Assembly (NCBI GenBank): GCA_947259705.1
Contig: CAMYNL010000021.1
Span: 49,378-113,377 of the forward strand
From: an uncultured Gammaproteobacteria bacterium
Lineage (GTDB): Bacteria; Pseudomonadota; Gammaproteobacteria; Arenicellales; JAANXG01
Direction of reading: 5' to 3'
Length of the DNA stretch: 64,000 nucleotides
This document shows, in pieces, positions 42,397 through 50,853 of this stretch. The notes below the pieces were generated by a model. It had not been told where the DNA came from and made no database searches. It saw nothing but the letters and a program-made list of their open reading frames with translations. Position 1 is the first letter of the stretch. Each line of letters starts with the position of its first letter. The position numbers and the translations under genes are program-made.

Positions 42397-44346
42397 ATGG
42401 CGAGCTCTGCAGACGAAATGAAAGGCCTGACTTTCCGGGCCTATAGAGACGGGGACGACACCGTCAGCAACTGGCAGGAAGCCATCTTTGAAGCCGATCA
42501 CTCGCACAAGTGCCCGACCTACGTGCACCGTACACCACCCTGCCAGGGCAGTTGCCCGTCGGGGGAAGATATCCGTGGCTGGCTGCAGATCGTGCGCGGC
42601 ATGGAACGTCCGCCCGAGGGAGTGAGTTGGCAGGAATACGCCTTCCTCCGCTCCACCGACGCCAATCCCTTTCCTTCGATGATGGGGCGGGTATGCCCGG
42701 CGCCCTGCGAGGACGGCTGCAACCGCAACAACGTGGAAGACTATGTCGGCATCAATGCCGTGGAGCAGTTCATCGGCGATACTGCGGTAGAGGAGAACTT
42801 CAAGTTCGCCCAGCCACCGACATTGAGCGGCAAGCGCATCGCCATCGCCGGCGGTGGCCCCGCCGGCCTGGCGGCCGCCTACCAGCTCCGGCGCAAGGGA
42901 CATGCCAGCACCATATTCGAGATGCACGAAGAACTTGGCGGGATGTTCCGATACGGAATTCCGGCCTATCGGACTCCTCGCGAGGTACTGGATCACGAGA
43001 TTCAGCGCATTCTGGACCTGGGCGACATAGAGGTGCGCACCGGCACCCGTGTTGGCCGGGACATCAGCATGGAAGAGCTGGAGCGCGACTTTGACGCGGT
43101 GCTGTGGGCCATCGGCTGCCAGACCGGACGTGCTTTGCCGGTCCCCAATGCCGACGCTCCGAACTGCGTCAACGGGGTGAAGTTTCTGGAGGCCTTCAAC
43201 AAGGGCCTGCTGCAGGTGACCGCGGACAAGGTGGTGTGCGTGGGAGGCGGCGATACCTCAATCGATGTGGTGTCGGTGGCCCGCCGCCTCGGTCGCATAG
43301 AAAAGATCAACCCCAAGGATCGCCCCGAGGAGGTCATCGGCGGTTACGTGGCCCACGACGCCGCCTACGCCGCCGCCCGCGAGGGCGCGAAGGTGGTTTT
43401 GACCTCGCTATTCGAGCGTGAGGGCATGACCGCATCCGACGAAGAAGTTGAAGATGCAATGCAGGAGGGAGTCACGATCCTCAACGGTGTCATGCCTCTC
43501 GAGGTGGTGGTGAATGAAGAGGGTCGCGCCACGGCCCTCCGGATGGCCAAATGCACGGTCGACGACAAGGGCATTCCCTCGCCGATCGAAGATACCGACT
43601 TCGAGATCGAATGTGACCTCATTGTGTCGGCCATCGGGCAGGGGGGCGATCTTACCGGCCTGGAACAGTTAGGCAACGAGCGCCACTTGATCGATGCCGA
43701 CAAGTTCTACCAGGTGCCGGAGCGCCCGGGACACTTCGTCGCCGGCGACATAGTGCGGCCGCACCTGTTGACCACCGCCATCGGGCAGGCGGCCATTGCC
43801 GTCGACAGTATCGATCACTACCTGCAGCACCAGGAGTTGACCAAGCGACCCAAGGTGGATGTGCATCATTTTGACCTGCTCAGCAAACTCAACGAAACTG
43901 GTCTCGCGCCGGTCGAGTACGACCATACCCAGGCCTGGGGGACTGCTGACGCCGAGTTCGCGATACACAACTACGAGGACCGGTCGGCCCAGGAGATCAT
44001 TGCCGCCGACAAGCTGTATCTGGCTCATTTCGAATACACGCCGCGTCACAAGCGCGAGGCCCAGGTGCCTCGCGCGGAAGAGGTGCTCGGTCACTTTGCG
44101 GAACGCCACGCCGGCCTGTCGGAAGAAAAGGCGGTGGACGAAGCCAAGCGATGCATGAGTTGCGGCATGTGCTTCGAGTGCGATAATTGCGTGGTGTTCT
44201 GTCCCCAGGATGCGGTGTTCCGAGTCAAGAAAGACAAGTCGACCACCGGTCGCTATGTGGACACCGATTACATGCGCTGCATAGGCTGCCATATCTGCGC
44301 CGAGGTCTGTCCGACGGGTTATATAGAGATGGGGATGGGCGACTAG
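42397..44346 (+). CDS. dsrL: NAD(P)H:acceptor oxidoreductase DsrL
   Basis: 649 aa, cytoplasmic flavoprotein of the GltD type that couples DsrAB/DsrC chemistry to NAD(P). N-terminal Cys-rich helical Fe-S region (HRTPPCQGSCPSGED, CPAPCEDGCNRNN), FAD motif IAGGGPAGLAAAYQLRRKG, a second nucleotide-binding motif VCVGGGDTSIDVVSVARRLG, then an appended double [4Fe4S] ferredoxin domain (CMSCGMCFECDNC, CIGCHICAEVCPTG). Start at 42397 with aggaga; an ATG at 42361 region is out of family range. Typical of sulfur oxidisers, absent from most sulfate reducers. Confidence 0.97.
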   Translation: MASSADEMKGLTFRAYRDGDDTVSNWQEAIFEADHSHKCPTYVHRTPPCQGSCPSGEDIRGWLQIVRGMERPPEGVSWQEYAFLRSTDANPFPSMMGRVCPAPCEDGCNRNNVEDYVGINAVEQFIGDTAVEENFKFAQPPTLSGKRIAIAGGGPAGLAAAYQLRRKGHASTIFEMHEELGGMFRYGIPAYRTPREVLDHEIQRILDLGDIEVRTGTRVGRDISMEELERDFDAVLWAIGCQTGRALPVPNADAPNCVNGVKFLEAFNKGLLQVTADKVVCVGGGDTSIDVVSVARRLGRIEKINPKDRPEEVIGGYVAHDAAYAAAREGAKVVLTSLFEREGMTASDEEVEDAMQEGVTILNGVMPLEVVVNEEGRATALRMAKCTVDDKGIPSPIEDTDFEIECDLIVSAIGQGGDLTGLEQLGNERHLIDADKFYQVPERPGHFVAGDIVRPHLLTTAIGQAAIAVDSIDHYLQHQELTKRPKVDVHHFDLLSKLNETGLAPVEYDHTQAWGTADAEFAIHNYEDRSAQEIIAADKLYLAHFEYTPRHKREAQVPRAEEVLGHFAERHAGLSEEKAVDEAKRCMSCGMCFECDNCVVFCPQDAVFRVKKDKSTTGRYVDTDYMRCIGCHICAEVCPTGYIEMGMGD

Positions 44347-44375
44347 GCGTGTCACGCGAGGTCCATGACAAGCAG

Positions 44376-44795
44376 ATGAAATCGGCCGGCCAAACGCACG
44401 CGCGGTGCACGGCCCGTGGATGGCTGCGTTCCGCCGTCGCACTGGCAATGCTTTGGGGCGCGCCGGTCAGTGCTGACACGGTCGCGCCGCAACTGCCCCG
44501 TGGCAAGGGCGAGCAATGCGTTGAGCCGACGAATGTGATGCGCCGGGACCACATGAATTTCCTCATGCACCAACGGGACGAGACCGTGCATCGCGGGATT
44601 CGCACCAAGCAGCACAGCCTTGCGGAGTGTCTGTCCTGCCACGCGCGCGAAGACGCCCAGGGCAACTACATCGCGGTTGATGCCGAGGGCGAGTTCTGCC
44701 AGGTCTGCCACGCCTTCACGGCGGTCAGCATGGATTGTTTCGGCTGTCACGCCAGCAGGCCATCGCCGGACGGGAACCGGGTCACGGAGCGCTGA
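44376..44795 (+). CDS. dsrJ: Triheme cytochrome c DsrJ
   Basis: Periplasmic triheme cytochrome of DsrMKJOP, 139 aa from the ATG at 44376. Non-cleaved or Sec-type leader (LRSAVALAMLWGAPVSA). Three CxxCH sites: CLSCH, CQVCH and CFGCH; a further Cys in GEQCVEPTN fits the unusual His/Cys-ligated haem reported for DsrJ. A GTG at 44349, directly after the dsrL stop, is an alternative start. Confidence 0.95.
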   Translation: MKSAGQTHARCTARGWLRSAVALAMLWGAPVSADTVAPQLPRGKGEQCVEPTNVMRRDHMNFLMHQRDETVHRGIRTKQHSLAECLSCHAREDAQGNYIAVDAEGEFCQVCHAFTAVSMDCFGCHASRPSPDGNRVTER

Positions 44796-45554
44796 ATGAA
44801 AGGCAAACGCGTTCCGCAGTCAGGGGGCGCCGGCCTGGCCCGGCGCGAATTTCTCGCCAAGGCGGCTGCGGCAACATTATTAAGCCTGGCGCCCGGAATC
44901 AGGCTGGTGGACCTCGCGATGGCACGAGAGGCCGATGTGCCCGTTTCCGAGCAGGTGCGCTGGGGCATGCTGGTGGATGCCACACGCTGCGCGGAAGGCT
45001 GCACAGACTGCGTCGATGCCTGCAACACGGAGCATGGCTTGAACGGATCTGGGCGTCCCGAGATCGATGCCCAGTACATCCGCAAGCTGGACCTGACCGA
45101 TCCCGCGACTGGCCGCAGTTTTTCCCTGCCCATGCTTTGCCAGCACTGCGAGACTGCGCCCTGCGTCGATGTCTGCCCGACGGGCGCCTCTTTTCGCCGC
45201 GCCGATGGCATTGTCCTGGTGGACAAACACATCTGCATAGGGTGCCGTTACTGCATGATGGCGTGCCCTTACAAGGCGCGATCCTTCGTCCACGAGAACC
45301 TCACCGACCAGGTGCCCAGCACCCCGCGCGGCAAGGGCACGGTGGAGAGCTGCAATTTCTGCGTGCATAGAGTGGACCGCGACCGTCGGCCCGCCTGCGT
45401 CGAGGCATGTTCGGGGGCTGGTCATGATGCCCTGGTGTTCGGCGACATGAATGACCCCAACAGTCAGCTGTCCCGGCAGTTGCAGGAAGTCAGTTCACGG
45501 CAGATCAGGGCGGACCTGGGATTGAACACCGGCGTTCGCTACCACGGGGTATGA
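44796..45554 (+). CDS. dsrO: DsrMKJOP periplasmic iron-sulfur subunit DsrO
   Basis: 252 aa, Tat-exported (ARREFLAKAAAATLLSLAPG) ferredoxin-type protein of the NrfC/HybA class with four cluster-binding Cys groups: CAEGCTDCVDACN, CQHCETAPCVDVCPTG, CIGCRYCMMACPY and CNFCVHRVDRDRRPACVEAC. It links DsrJ and DsrP. It starts immediately after the dsrJ stop and overlaps dsrP by four bases. Confidence 0.97.
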   Translation: MKGKRVPQSGGAGLARREFLAKAAAATLLSLAPGIRLVDLAMAREADVPVSEQVRWGMLVDATRCAEGCTDCVDACNTEHGLNGSGRPEIDAQYIRKLDLTDPATGRSFSLPMLCQHCETAPCVDVCPTGASFRRADGIVLVDKHICIGCRYCMMACPYKARSFVHENLTDQVPSTPRGKGTVESCNFCVHRVDRDRRPACVEACSGAGHDALVFGDMNDPNSQLSRQLQEVSSRQIRADLGLNTGVRYHGV

Positions 45555-46765
45555 ACATGGTTTACCAGCAAATCGACGGTGGTGCCCGGTTTTACTTCGC
45601 GCTCGCGGTGCTGACCATGATTATGGCGCTGGGTGCGGCCGCAGCCCATTACATGGAACTGGAGGGCCACCACGTGACGGGCATGACCAACCAGGTCGTG
45701 TGGGGCGTACCCCACGTATTCGCCGTTTTCCTCATCATCGCGGCATCCGGCGCTTTGAATACGGCATCCATTGCCTCGGTGTTCGGCAAGGCCGGGTACA
45801 AGCCACTGGCCCGCTTGTCGGGCCTGCTGGCGGTAGCGCTGCTGGTCGGTGGCCTCACCGTGCTGGTTCTGGATCTGGGTCGGCCGGACCGGCTGATCGT
45901 GGCCATGACTACCTACAACTTCAAGTCCATATTCGCCTGGAACATTTTCCTATACACGGGGTTTCTGCTGATCGTCGCGGTATATCTTTGGATGATGTTC
46001 GAACCCAGGATGAACCGCTATATCAAGCCGGGGGGCCTGGTCGCGTTTCTGTGGAGGTTGATACTCACCACGGGCACGGGGTCCATTTTCGGCTTCCTGG
46101 TTGCCCGGCAGGCTTACGACGCGGCAATCATGGCGCCCATGTTCGTGATCATGTCACTGGCCTTCGGTACCGCCATGTTCATGCTGATCTGGTTCGCCGC
46201 ATGCGCATGGACCGGCGTCGTCGTCGACGCGGAACTGGCCCGGCGGCTGAAAAACCTTTTAGGCATGTTTATTGCCGCGGTGCTGTATATGAGCCTCGCT
46301 TATCATCTCACCAACCTGTATGCCACCGAACACCACGGCTACGAACGCTTCCTGCTGCTGGAAGGCGGTGCCTATACTGCCCTGTTCTGGTTCGGTCATG
46401 TCCTGATCGGCGGCGTCTTCCCGTTACTCCTGCTGTTCTCGCCTGCTGGCCGATCAACGTCCACGATTGCCCTGGCCGCGACGCTGGTGGTAGCGGGCGG
46501 TCTGGCGCAGGTATACGTCATTATCATCGCGGGACAGGCGTACCCCATGCCGCTGTTTCCGGGGATGACTGAGACCAGCACGTTCTTTGATGGTGTGGTC
46601 GCGGGGTATTCGCCCAGCCTGTACGAAATCGGGCTCGGTATGGGTGGCGTGGCCCTGTCGCTGCTGATAGTCGTGGTGGCCTTGCGCGTCCTGCCTTTCT
46701 TTCCCCACTCCACTGGGTCGCGAAGCACTGCCGACTCCGAGTCCGCTGCGGCGTCCGCGGGCTGA
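45551..46765 (+). CDS. dsrP: DsrMKJOP membrane subunit DsrP (NrfD family)
   Basis: 404 aa with about ten membrane helices; NrfD/PsrC-type quinone-interacting integral membrane protein. Typical stretches include ALGAAAAHYMELEGHHVTGM, VLVLDLGRPDRLIVAMTTYN and GHVLIGGVFPLLLLF. ATG overlaps the dsrO stop (ATGA), showing coupled translation. The C-terminal tail is Ser/Ala-rich and cytosolic. Confidence 0.96.
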   Translation: MNMVYQQIDGGARFYFALAVLTMIMALGAAAAHYMELEGHHVTGMTNQVVWGVPHVFAVFLIIAASGALNTASIASVFGKAGYKPLARLSGLLAVALLVGGLTVLVLDLGRPDRLIVAMTTYNFKSIFAWNIFLYTGFLLIVAVYLWMMFEPRMNRYIKPGGLVAFLWRLILTTGTGSIFGFLVARQAYDAAIMAPMFVIMSLAFGTAMFMLIWFAACAWTGVVVDAELARRLKNLLGMFIAAVLYMSLAYHLTNLYATEHHGYERFLLLEGGAYTALFWFGHVLIGGVFPLLLLFSPAGRSTSTIALAATLVVAGGLAQVYVIIIAGQAYPMPLFPGMTETSTFFDGVVAGYSPSLYEIGLGMGGVALSLLIVVVALRVLPFFPHSTGSRSTADSESAAASAG

Positions 46766-46779
46766 GCCGGATCGCCGCG

Positions 46780-48153
46780 ATGGCCCGCCTGTACATCTCC
46801 GCCGCTCACAAGTCGTCTGGCAAGACCACGATCAGCGCCGGTCTGTGCGCCGCACTGTCGGAGCGGGGCCTGATCGTGCAGCCCTACAAGAAAGGGCCTG
46901 ACTACATCGACCCGTTGTGGCTGACTCGCGCATGCGGCCGTCCCTGCATCAACCTCGACTTCAACACCATGGATGCGGCGCTGCTGCTTCAGCGGTTCGA
47001 TGACTGGCACCAGGCTGCCGACCTGGCACTGATCGAGGGCAACAAGGGACTATTCGACGGCGTTGCAATCGACGGCAGCGACAGTAATGCCGCCATGGCG
47101 AAGCTGCTGAACACCCCGGTGGTACTGGTAATAGATGCCCAGGGGATCACTCGGGGCGTGGCGCCCCTGCTGCAGGGCTACCTGGGGTTCGACCCTCAGC
47201 TTCATATTGCCGGCGTGATCCTGAACAAGGTCGCGACGGCTCGCCACGAGTCCAAGTTGAGGCAGGTGATCGCTGCATACACCGATATCCCGGTGCTGGG
47301 CGCGGTTCCCCGGCAGCCGCAGCTGACGGTGCGAGAGCGCCATCTTGGCCTTGTCCCCAGCAACGAGGAACGCGATGCGGGCCCCCGGGTCCTCGCCATG
47401 GCCGCAGCGGTACATCGCTATGTGGATCTCGACGCGCTACTGTCTATCGCAGCGGCGGCGGCACCCATCGAGGGTGAACCGAATCTGCAGGCGCGGCCGG
47501 CACTGAGCGCAGATGTACGAATCGGGATTCCCCGCGATCGCGTATTCGGCTTCTACTACCCGGACGATCTGGCCGCGCTGTGCGAAGCCGGTGCTGAACT
47601 GGTGTTTTTTGACAGCCTGCAGGACCGCAGTCTGCCTGCGGTCGACGGGCTCTTCATTGGTGGCGGGTTTCCGGAAACGCATCTCGATGGCCTGTCGGCG
47701 AATCATGGCCTGCGTCGCGACATCGGTCACTTCGCCCGTGAAGGCGGACCGGTCTACGCGGAATGCGGCGGTCTCATGTATCTGGCGCGCAGCGTGAGCT
47801 GGAACGGCAAACGCGCACCGATGGCCGGGGCCCTACCGCTGGACATAAGCATGGAACCCAGGCCGGTTGGCAGGGGATATGTTCGATTGCGGGAAACCGG
47901 CAGCCTGCCTTGGGGCAGAATCAGGAAAGGGGGTGGCGATATCGCGGCACACGAATTCCACCATTCGCGTATCGATAAGCTCGATGACGGGGCGAGGTTT
48001 GCCTACCGGGTGATCCGAGGATTTGGCATCGACGGGCGCAACGACGGTCTCCTGCATCGGCGCGTCGTCGCATGCTACGCGCACCTGCGCAACATGCCGC
48101 CGGTGCTCTGGGCCAACCGTTTCGTCGATTACGTCCGCCAGGTTAAGCATTAG
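46780..48153 (+). CDS. dsrN: Siroheme amidase DsrN (cobyrinate a,c-diamide synthase family)
   Basis: 457 aa. ATP-dependent glutamine amidotransferase thought to amidate siroheme to the form used by DsrAB. P-loop-like ISAAHKSSGKTTISAGL at the N-terminus, then QPYKKGPDYIDPLW, and a C-terminal class I glutaminase-like domain with GLFIGGGFPETH and YAECGGLMYLAR, where Cys of ECGG is the nucleophile. Same family as CbiA/CobB. Fifteen bases after dsrP. Confidence 0.94.
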   Translation: MARLYISAAHKSSGKTTISAGLCAALSERGLIVQPYKKGPDYIDPLWLTRACGRPCINLDFNTMDAALLLQRFDDWHQAADLALIEGNKGLFDGVAIDGSDSNAAMAKLLNTPVVLVIDAQGITRGVAPLLQGYLGFDPQLHIAGVILNKVATARHESKLRQVIAAYTDIPVLGAVPRQPQLTVRERHLGLVPSNEERDAGPRVLAMAAAVHRYVDLDALLSIAAAAAPIEGEPNLQARPALSADVRIGIPRDRVFGFYYPDDLAALCEAGAELVFFDSLQDRSLPAVDGLFIGGGFPETHLDGLSANHGLRRDIGHFAREGGPVYAECGGLMYLARSVSWNGKRAPMAGALPLDISMEPRPVGRGYVRLRETGSLPWGRIRKGGGDIAAHEFHHSRIDKLDDGARFAYRVIRGFGIDGRNDGLLHRRVVACYAHLRNMPPVLWANRFVDYVRQVKH

Positions 48154-48163
48154 AATCCGCCGG

Positions 48164-48487
48164 GTGACGATCAAGATCACAGAATCCGCGGCACAGCAGA
48201 TCGCTGTAGCGGCGAAGCAGGGCGAAATGCCGGGGTTGGCGTTGAGAATCGCCGCCAGGCGCCGTACCGACGGGTCCATTGACTATGTAATGGGGTTCGA
48301 CGAACCTGCCGAGACGGACAGTCGCGTTGATGCCTTCGGCGTCACCGTGGTGGTGGCCCCCACCAGCACGGAACTTGTCGACGGTATGACGCTGGATTTC
48401 GTCGAGATGGAACCCGGACGCAGCGATTTCATCTTTCTGAATCCCAACGACCCTCATTTTGTCCCGCCGGAATCCTCTGCGGACTGA
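48164..48487 (+). CDS. dsrR: DsrR, A-type scaffold-like protein
   Basis: 107 aa from the GTG at 48164; the frame continues upstream inside dsrN but only as a shadow. IscA/SufA fold (TIKITESAAQQIAVAAKQG, PGLALRIAARRR, DFVEMEPGRSDFIFLNP) without the Cys residues that bind Fe-S in IscA. In Allochromatium vinosum DsrR acts in post-transcriptional control of the dsr operon. Last gene of the operon as preserved here. Confidence 0.93.
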   Translation: MTIKITESAAQQIAVAAKQGEMPGLALRIAARRRTDGSIDYVMGFDEPAETDSRVDAFGVTVVVAPTSTELVDGMTLDFVEMEPGRSDFIFLNPNDPHFVPPESSAD

Positions 48488-48543
48488 TTGTCCCAGCCGC
48501 ATGCGCCGCAGGGTTATATAATCCCCCTGAAATACTGCGGCCA

Positions 48544-50124
48544 ATGCTAGCGCTACCCATGCATAGAAGTTTCCGAAGACGAATGCGTGCCCTGTTGTCG
48601 GGCCTTTTCCTGACCCTGCTTACGCTAGTGGTGTCCGGTTATATCGTGGCGTATATGCCGGAGACCGCCAACGCGGTGTGGCTGGTGCAGTTATGTCTGC
48701 TCCTGATCGGCGCCGTGTTGGTCTGGCACACTCTGCGCTGGATGGAACGGGGCCTGCTAGCGCCCCTGCAGGCGGTCCGCGACTGGGCGGCCCGGGTGAG
48801 AAAAGGTGACCTCTCGGCACGCGTTGCGGCGGCGGAGGACGAGGAATTTTCCGATCTGGTTGCTGATGTCAACATGCTGGGTGATGACCTGCAGGCCCTG
48901 TCGCGGGACATGGAGTCCCAGGTTATGGCGCAGACCGAGAGCCTGGAACAGAAGACCAGGTCTTTGGAAATGCTCTACGACGTTGCTGCCAGCATCAATG
49001 TCTCACGGGATCTGAACGATCTGCTGGCGCGCTTTCTGCGAACCCTGAGCGACGCCATGGGAGCACGCGCGGCGAGCATTCGTCTGGTCGAAGGTGACGC
49101 GCTGCGGCTGGTCACCAGTACTGGTGTCGAAGGGCACGAGGGAATGGTCGAGACACGACCGTTGGACACCACGGGCTGCCTGTGTGCGGAGGTCGCCACC
49201 AAAGGGTACACCCGTTTCGAGGACTGGCAGGCAGGGTGTTGCGGCGGGGTTGCCGCCAGACTGGCGACCGAGCGGTCGCCGCTGAAGATGGTGGTAGTGC
49301 CACTGCAGTACCGCAATCGTACCTTCGGGGTTTACAATCTGTTCATCGAGGAACACAAACTTGCCAGGCATGAGGACATCATCGTACTTTTAACCAGCCT
49401 TGGACAGCATCTAGGCATGGCCATTGAGCGCGCGGGTCTAGACAAGGAAACCGAACGTCTGTCGCGCATGGAAGAGCGCACGCGCCTGGCGCATGAGTTG
49501 CATGACTCCCTGGCGCAGACACTGGCCAGCATCAGGATTCAGATCAGGATACTCGACGAAACCCTGCATCAGCAGGACGAAAGCGCGGTGTGGAACCACC
49601 TAGAGACGGTGGAGTCCAGCGTGGACGAGGCATACGGCGAATTACGGGAACTGATCGCGCGATTCCGCGCCCCCATTGACGAGCATGGGCTGGTACCTTC
49701 CATCGAGAAGATAGTCCAGCGATTCAAGAAGGAGTCGGGGATTCTGACCTTCTTCCACAACGACCTGGTTGGTACGGATTTGCCGGAGAACATGGAGTTG
49801 CAGGTCGTGAGAATCGTACAGGAGGCACTCAACAATGCGCGTAAACACAGTGACGCCAACGCCGTGCGTGTGATGATTCGCCATGAGAACGACGAATACC
49901 GGGTGCTCATAGAGGATGACGGCATAGGCTTCGGCACGCCCGCTGCAAATGGCCGTCCAGGCGAGCACCTGGGGTTGACTATAATGCGTGAGCGTGCGGA
50001 AAGAATTGGGGGGAAGCTCAAGATTGAAAGTGACCCCAATGAGGGCACACGAATTCATCTGGTGTTTCGTCACCCGCCGGATGACGACGCGGACGGCGCG
50101 AAGAAGACGAGGGCAGCCAGCTAA
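48544..50124 (+). CDS. NarX-like sensor histidine kinase with a Cys-rich GAF domain
   Basis: 526 aa. Two membrane helices (about 17-36 and 45-62) with almost no periplasmic domain, then HAMP (about 65-125), a coiled coil, a GAF-like domain (150-295), and a HisKA_3 domain with His320 in LAHELHDSLAQT plus an HATPase_c domain (EALNNARKHSDA, DDGIGFG). Cys212, Cys214, Cys232 and Cys233 (GCLCAE and AGCCGG) sit in the GAF region and could sense redox state or bind an Fe-S cluster. The lack of a nitrate-binding periplasmic domain argues against nitrate sensing. Overlaps the response-regulator gene by one base and lies 56 bases after dsrR. Confidence 0.88.
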   Translation: MLALPMHRSFRRRMRALLSGLFLTLLTLVVSGYIVAYMPETANAVWLVQLCLLLIGAVLVWHTLRWMERGLLAPLQAVRDWAARVRKGDLSARVAAAEDEEFSDLVADVNMLGDDLQALSRDMESQVMAQTESLEQKTRSLEMLYDVAASINVSRDLNDLLARFLRTLSDAMGARAASIRLVEGDALRLVTSTGVEGHEGMVETRPLDTTGCLCAEVATKGYTRFEDWQAGCCGGVAARLATERSPLKMVVVPLQYRNRTFGVYNLFIEEHKLARHEDIIVLLTSLGQHLGMAIERAGLDKETERLSRMEERTRLAHELHDSLAQTLASIRIQIRILDETLHQQDESAVWNHLETVESSVDEAYGELRELIARFRAPIDEHGLVPSIEKIVQRFKKESGILTFFHNDLVGTDLPENMELQVVRIVQEALNNARKHSDANAVRVMIRHENDEYRVLIEDDGIGFGTPAANGRPGEHLGLTIMRERAERIGGKLKIESDPNEGTRIHLVFRHPPDDDADGAKKTRAAS

Positions 50125-50774
50125 TGAGAGTACTCCTCATTGATGATCACACTTTGTTCCGCTCTGGTCTCGAGGGCCTGCTAGATCGACGTGGCATAGA
50201 AGTCGCGGCCGCAGTCGGAGACGGCAACGAGGGTTTGGCGCTGGCCAGGGACCTGGAGGTGGATATCATCCTGCTGGACCTGCGCATGCCGGAGGTCGGG
50301 GGCATGGAGGTGCTGCGGCGTTTGCGTGAGCAGGGAATAGAGACGCCGGTGGTCATGCTGACCACCAGCAGTGACGAGAGGGATCTCGTCGAGTCGCTGC
50401 GCTGCGGTGCGCAGGGCTACCTGCTCAAGGAAATGGAACCCGACGACCTGGTCGTGGCACTCAAGGAGATTATGGCAGGCAAGACCGTAGTGGCGCCGGG
50501 CCTGACCGGCGTACTGGCCCGGGTGGTGCAGCAGGGCGAAGCGGGGACCCTGGACGCGGCGCCATCGCCGTTCGATGACCTGACGCCGCGTGAACGGGAG
50601 ATCCTGTGTCATCTCTCCGAAGGGCAGAGCAACAAGGTCATTGCGCGCAACCTCGGTATATCGGACGGGACGGTCAAGCTGCACGTCAAGTCCATCCTGC
50701 GCAAGCTGGACGTCCATTCGCGGGTCGAAGCCGCGGTGATGGCGGTCGAGCAGGGGCTTTGTAACAAGGGATAG
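50124..50774 (+). CDS. NarL/FixJ-type response regulator
   Basis: 216 aa. Receiver domain with phosphorylation site Asp52 (IILLDLRMPEVGG) and Lys of the switch (YLLKEMEPDD), then a LuxR-type helix-turn-helix (LTPREREILCHLSEGQSNKV and ISDGTVKLHVKSILRKL). Partner of the sensor kinase in front. Because the pair directly follows the dsr operon, it may regulate dsr or sox genes; this is inference from position. Confidence 0.93.
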   Translation: MRVLLIDDHTLFRSGLEGLLDRRGIEVAAAVGDGNEGLALARDLEVDIILLDLRMPEVGGMEVLRRLREQGIETPVVMLTTSSDERDLVESLRCGAQGYLLKEMEPDDLVVALKEIMAGKTVVAPGLTGVLARVVQQGEAGTLDAAPSPFDDLTPREREILCHLSEGQSNKVIARNLGISDGTVKLHVKSILRKLDVHSRVEAAVMAVEQGLCNKG

Positions 50775-50853
50775 ACGGCGGGACGCAACTCCCGGCGCCC
50801 GGTCGAACACCGGCCCGCCGACCGGCGCTACGGCAACCGGGCGGCGATGGTGA

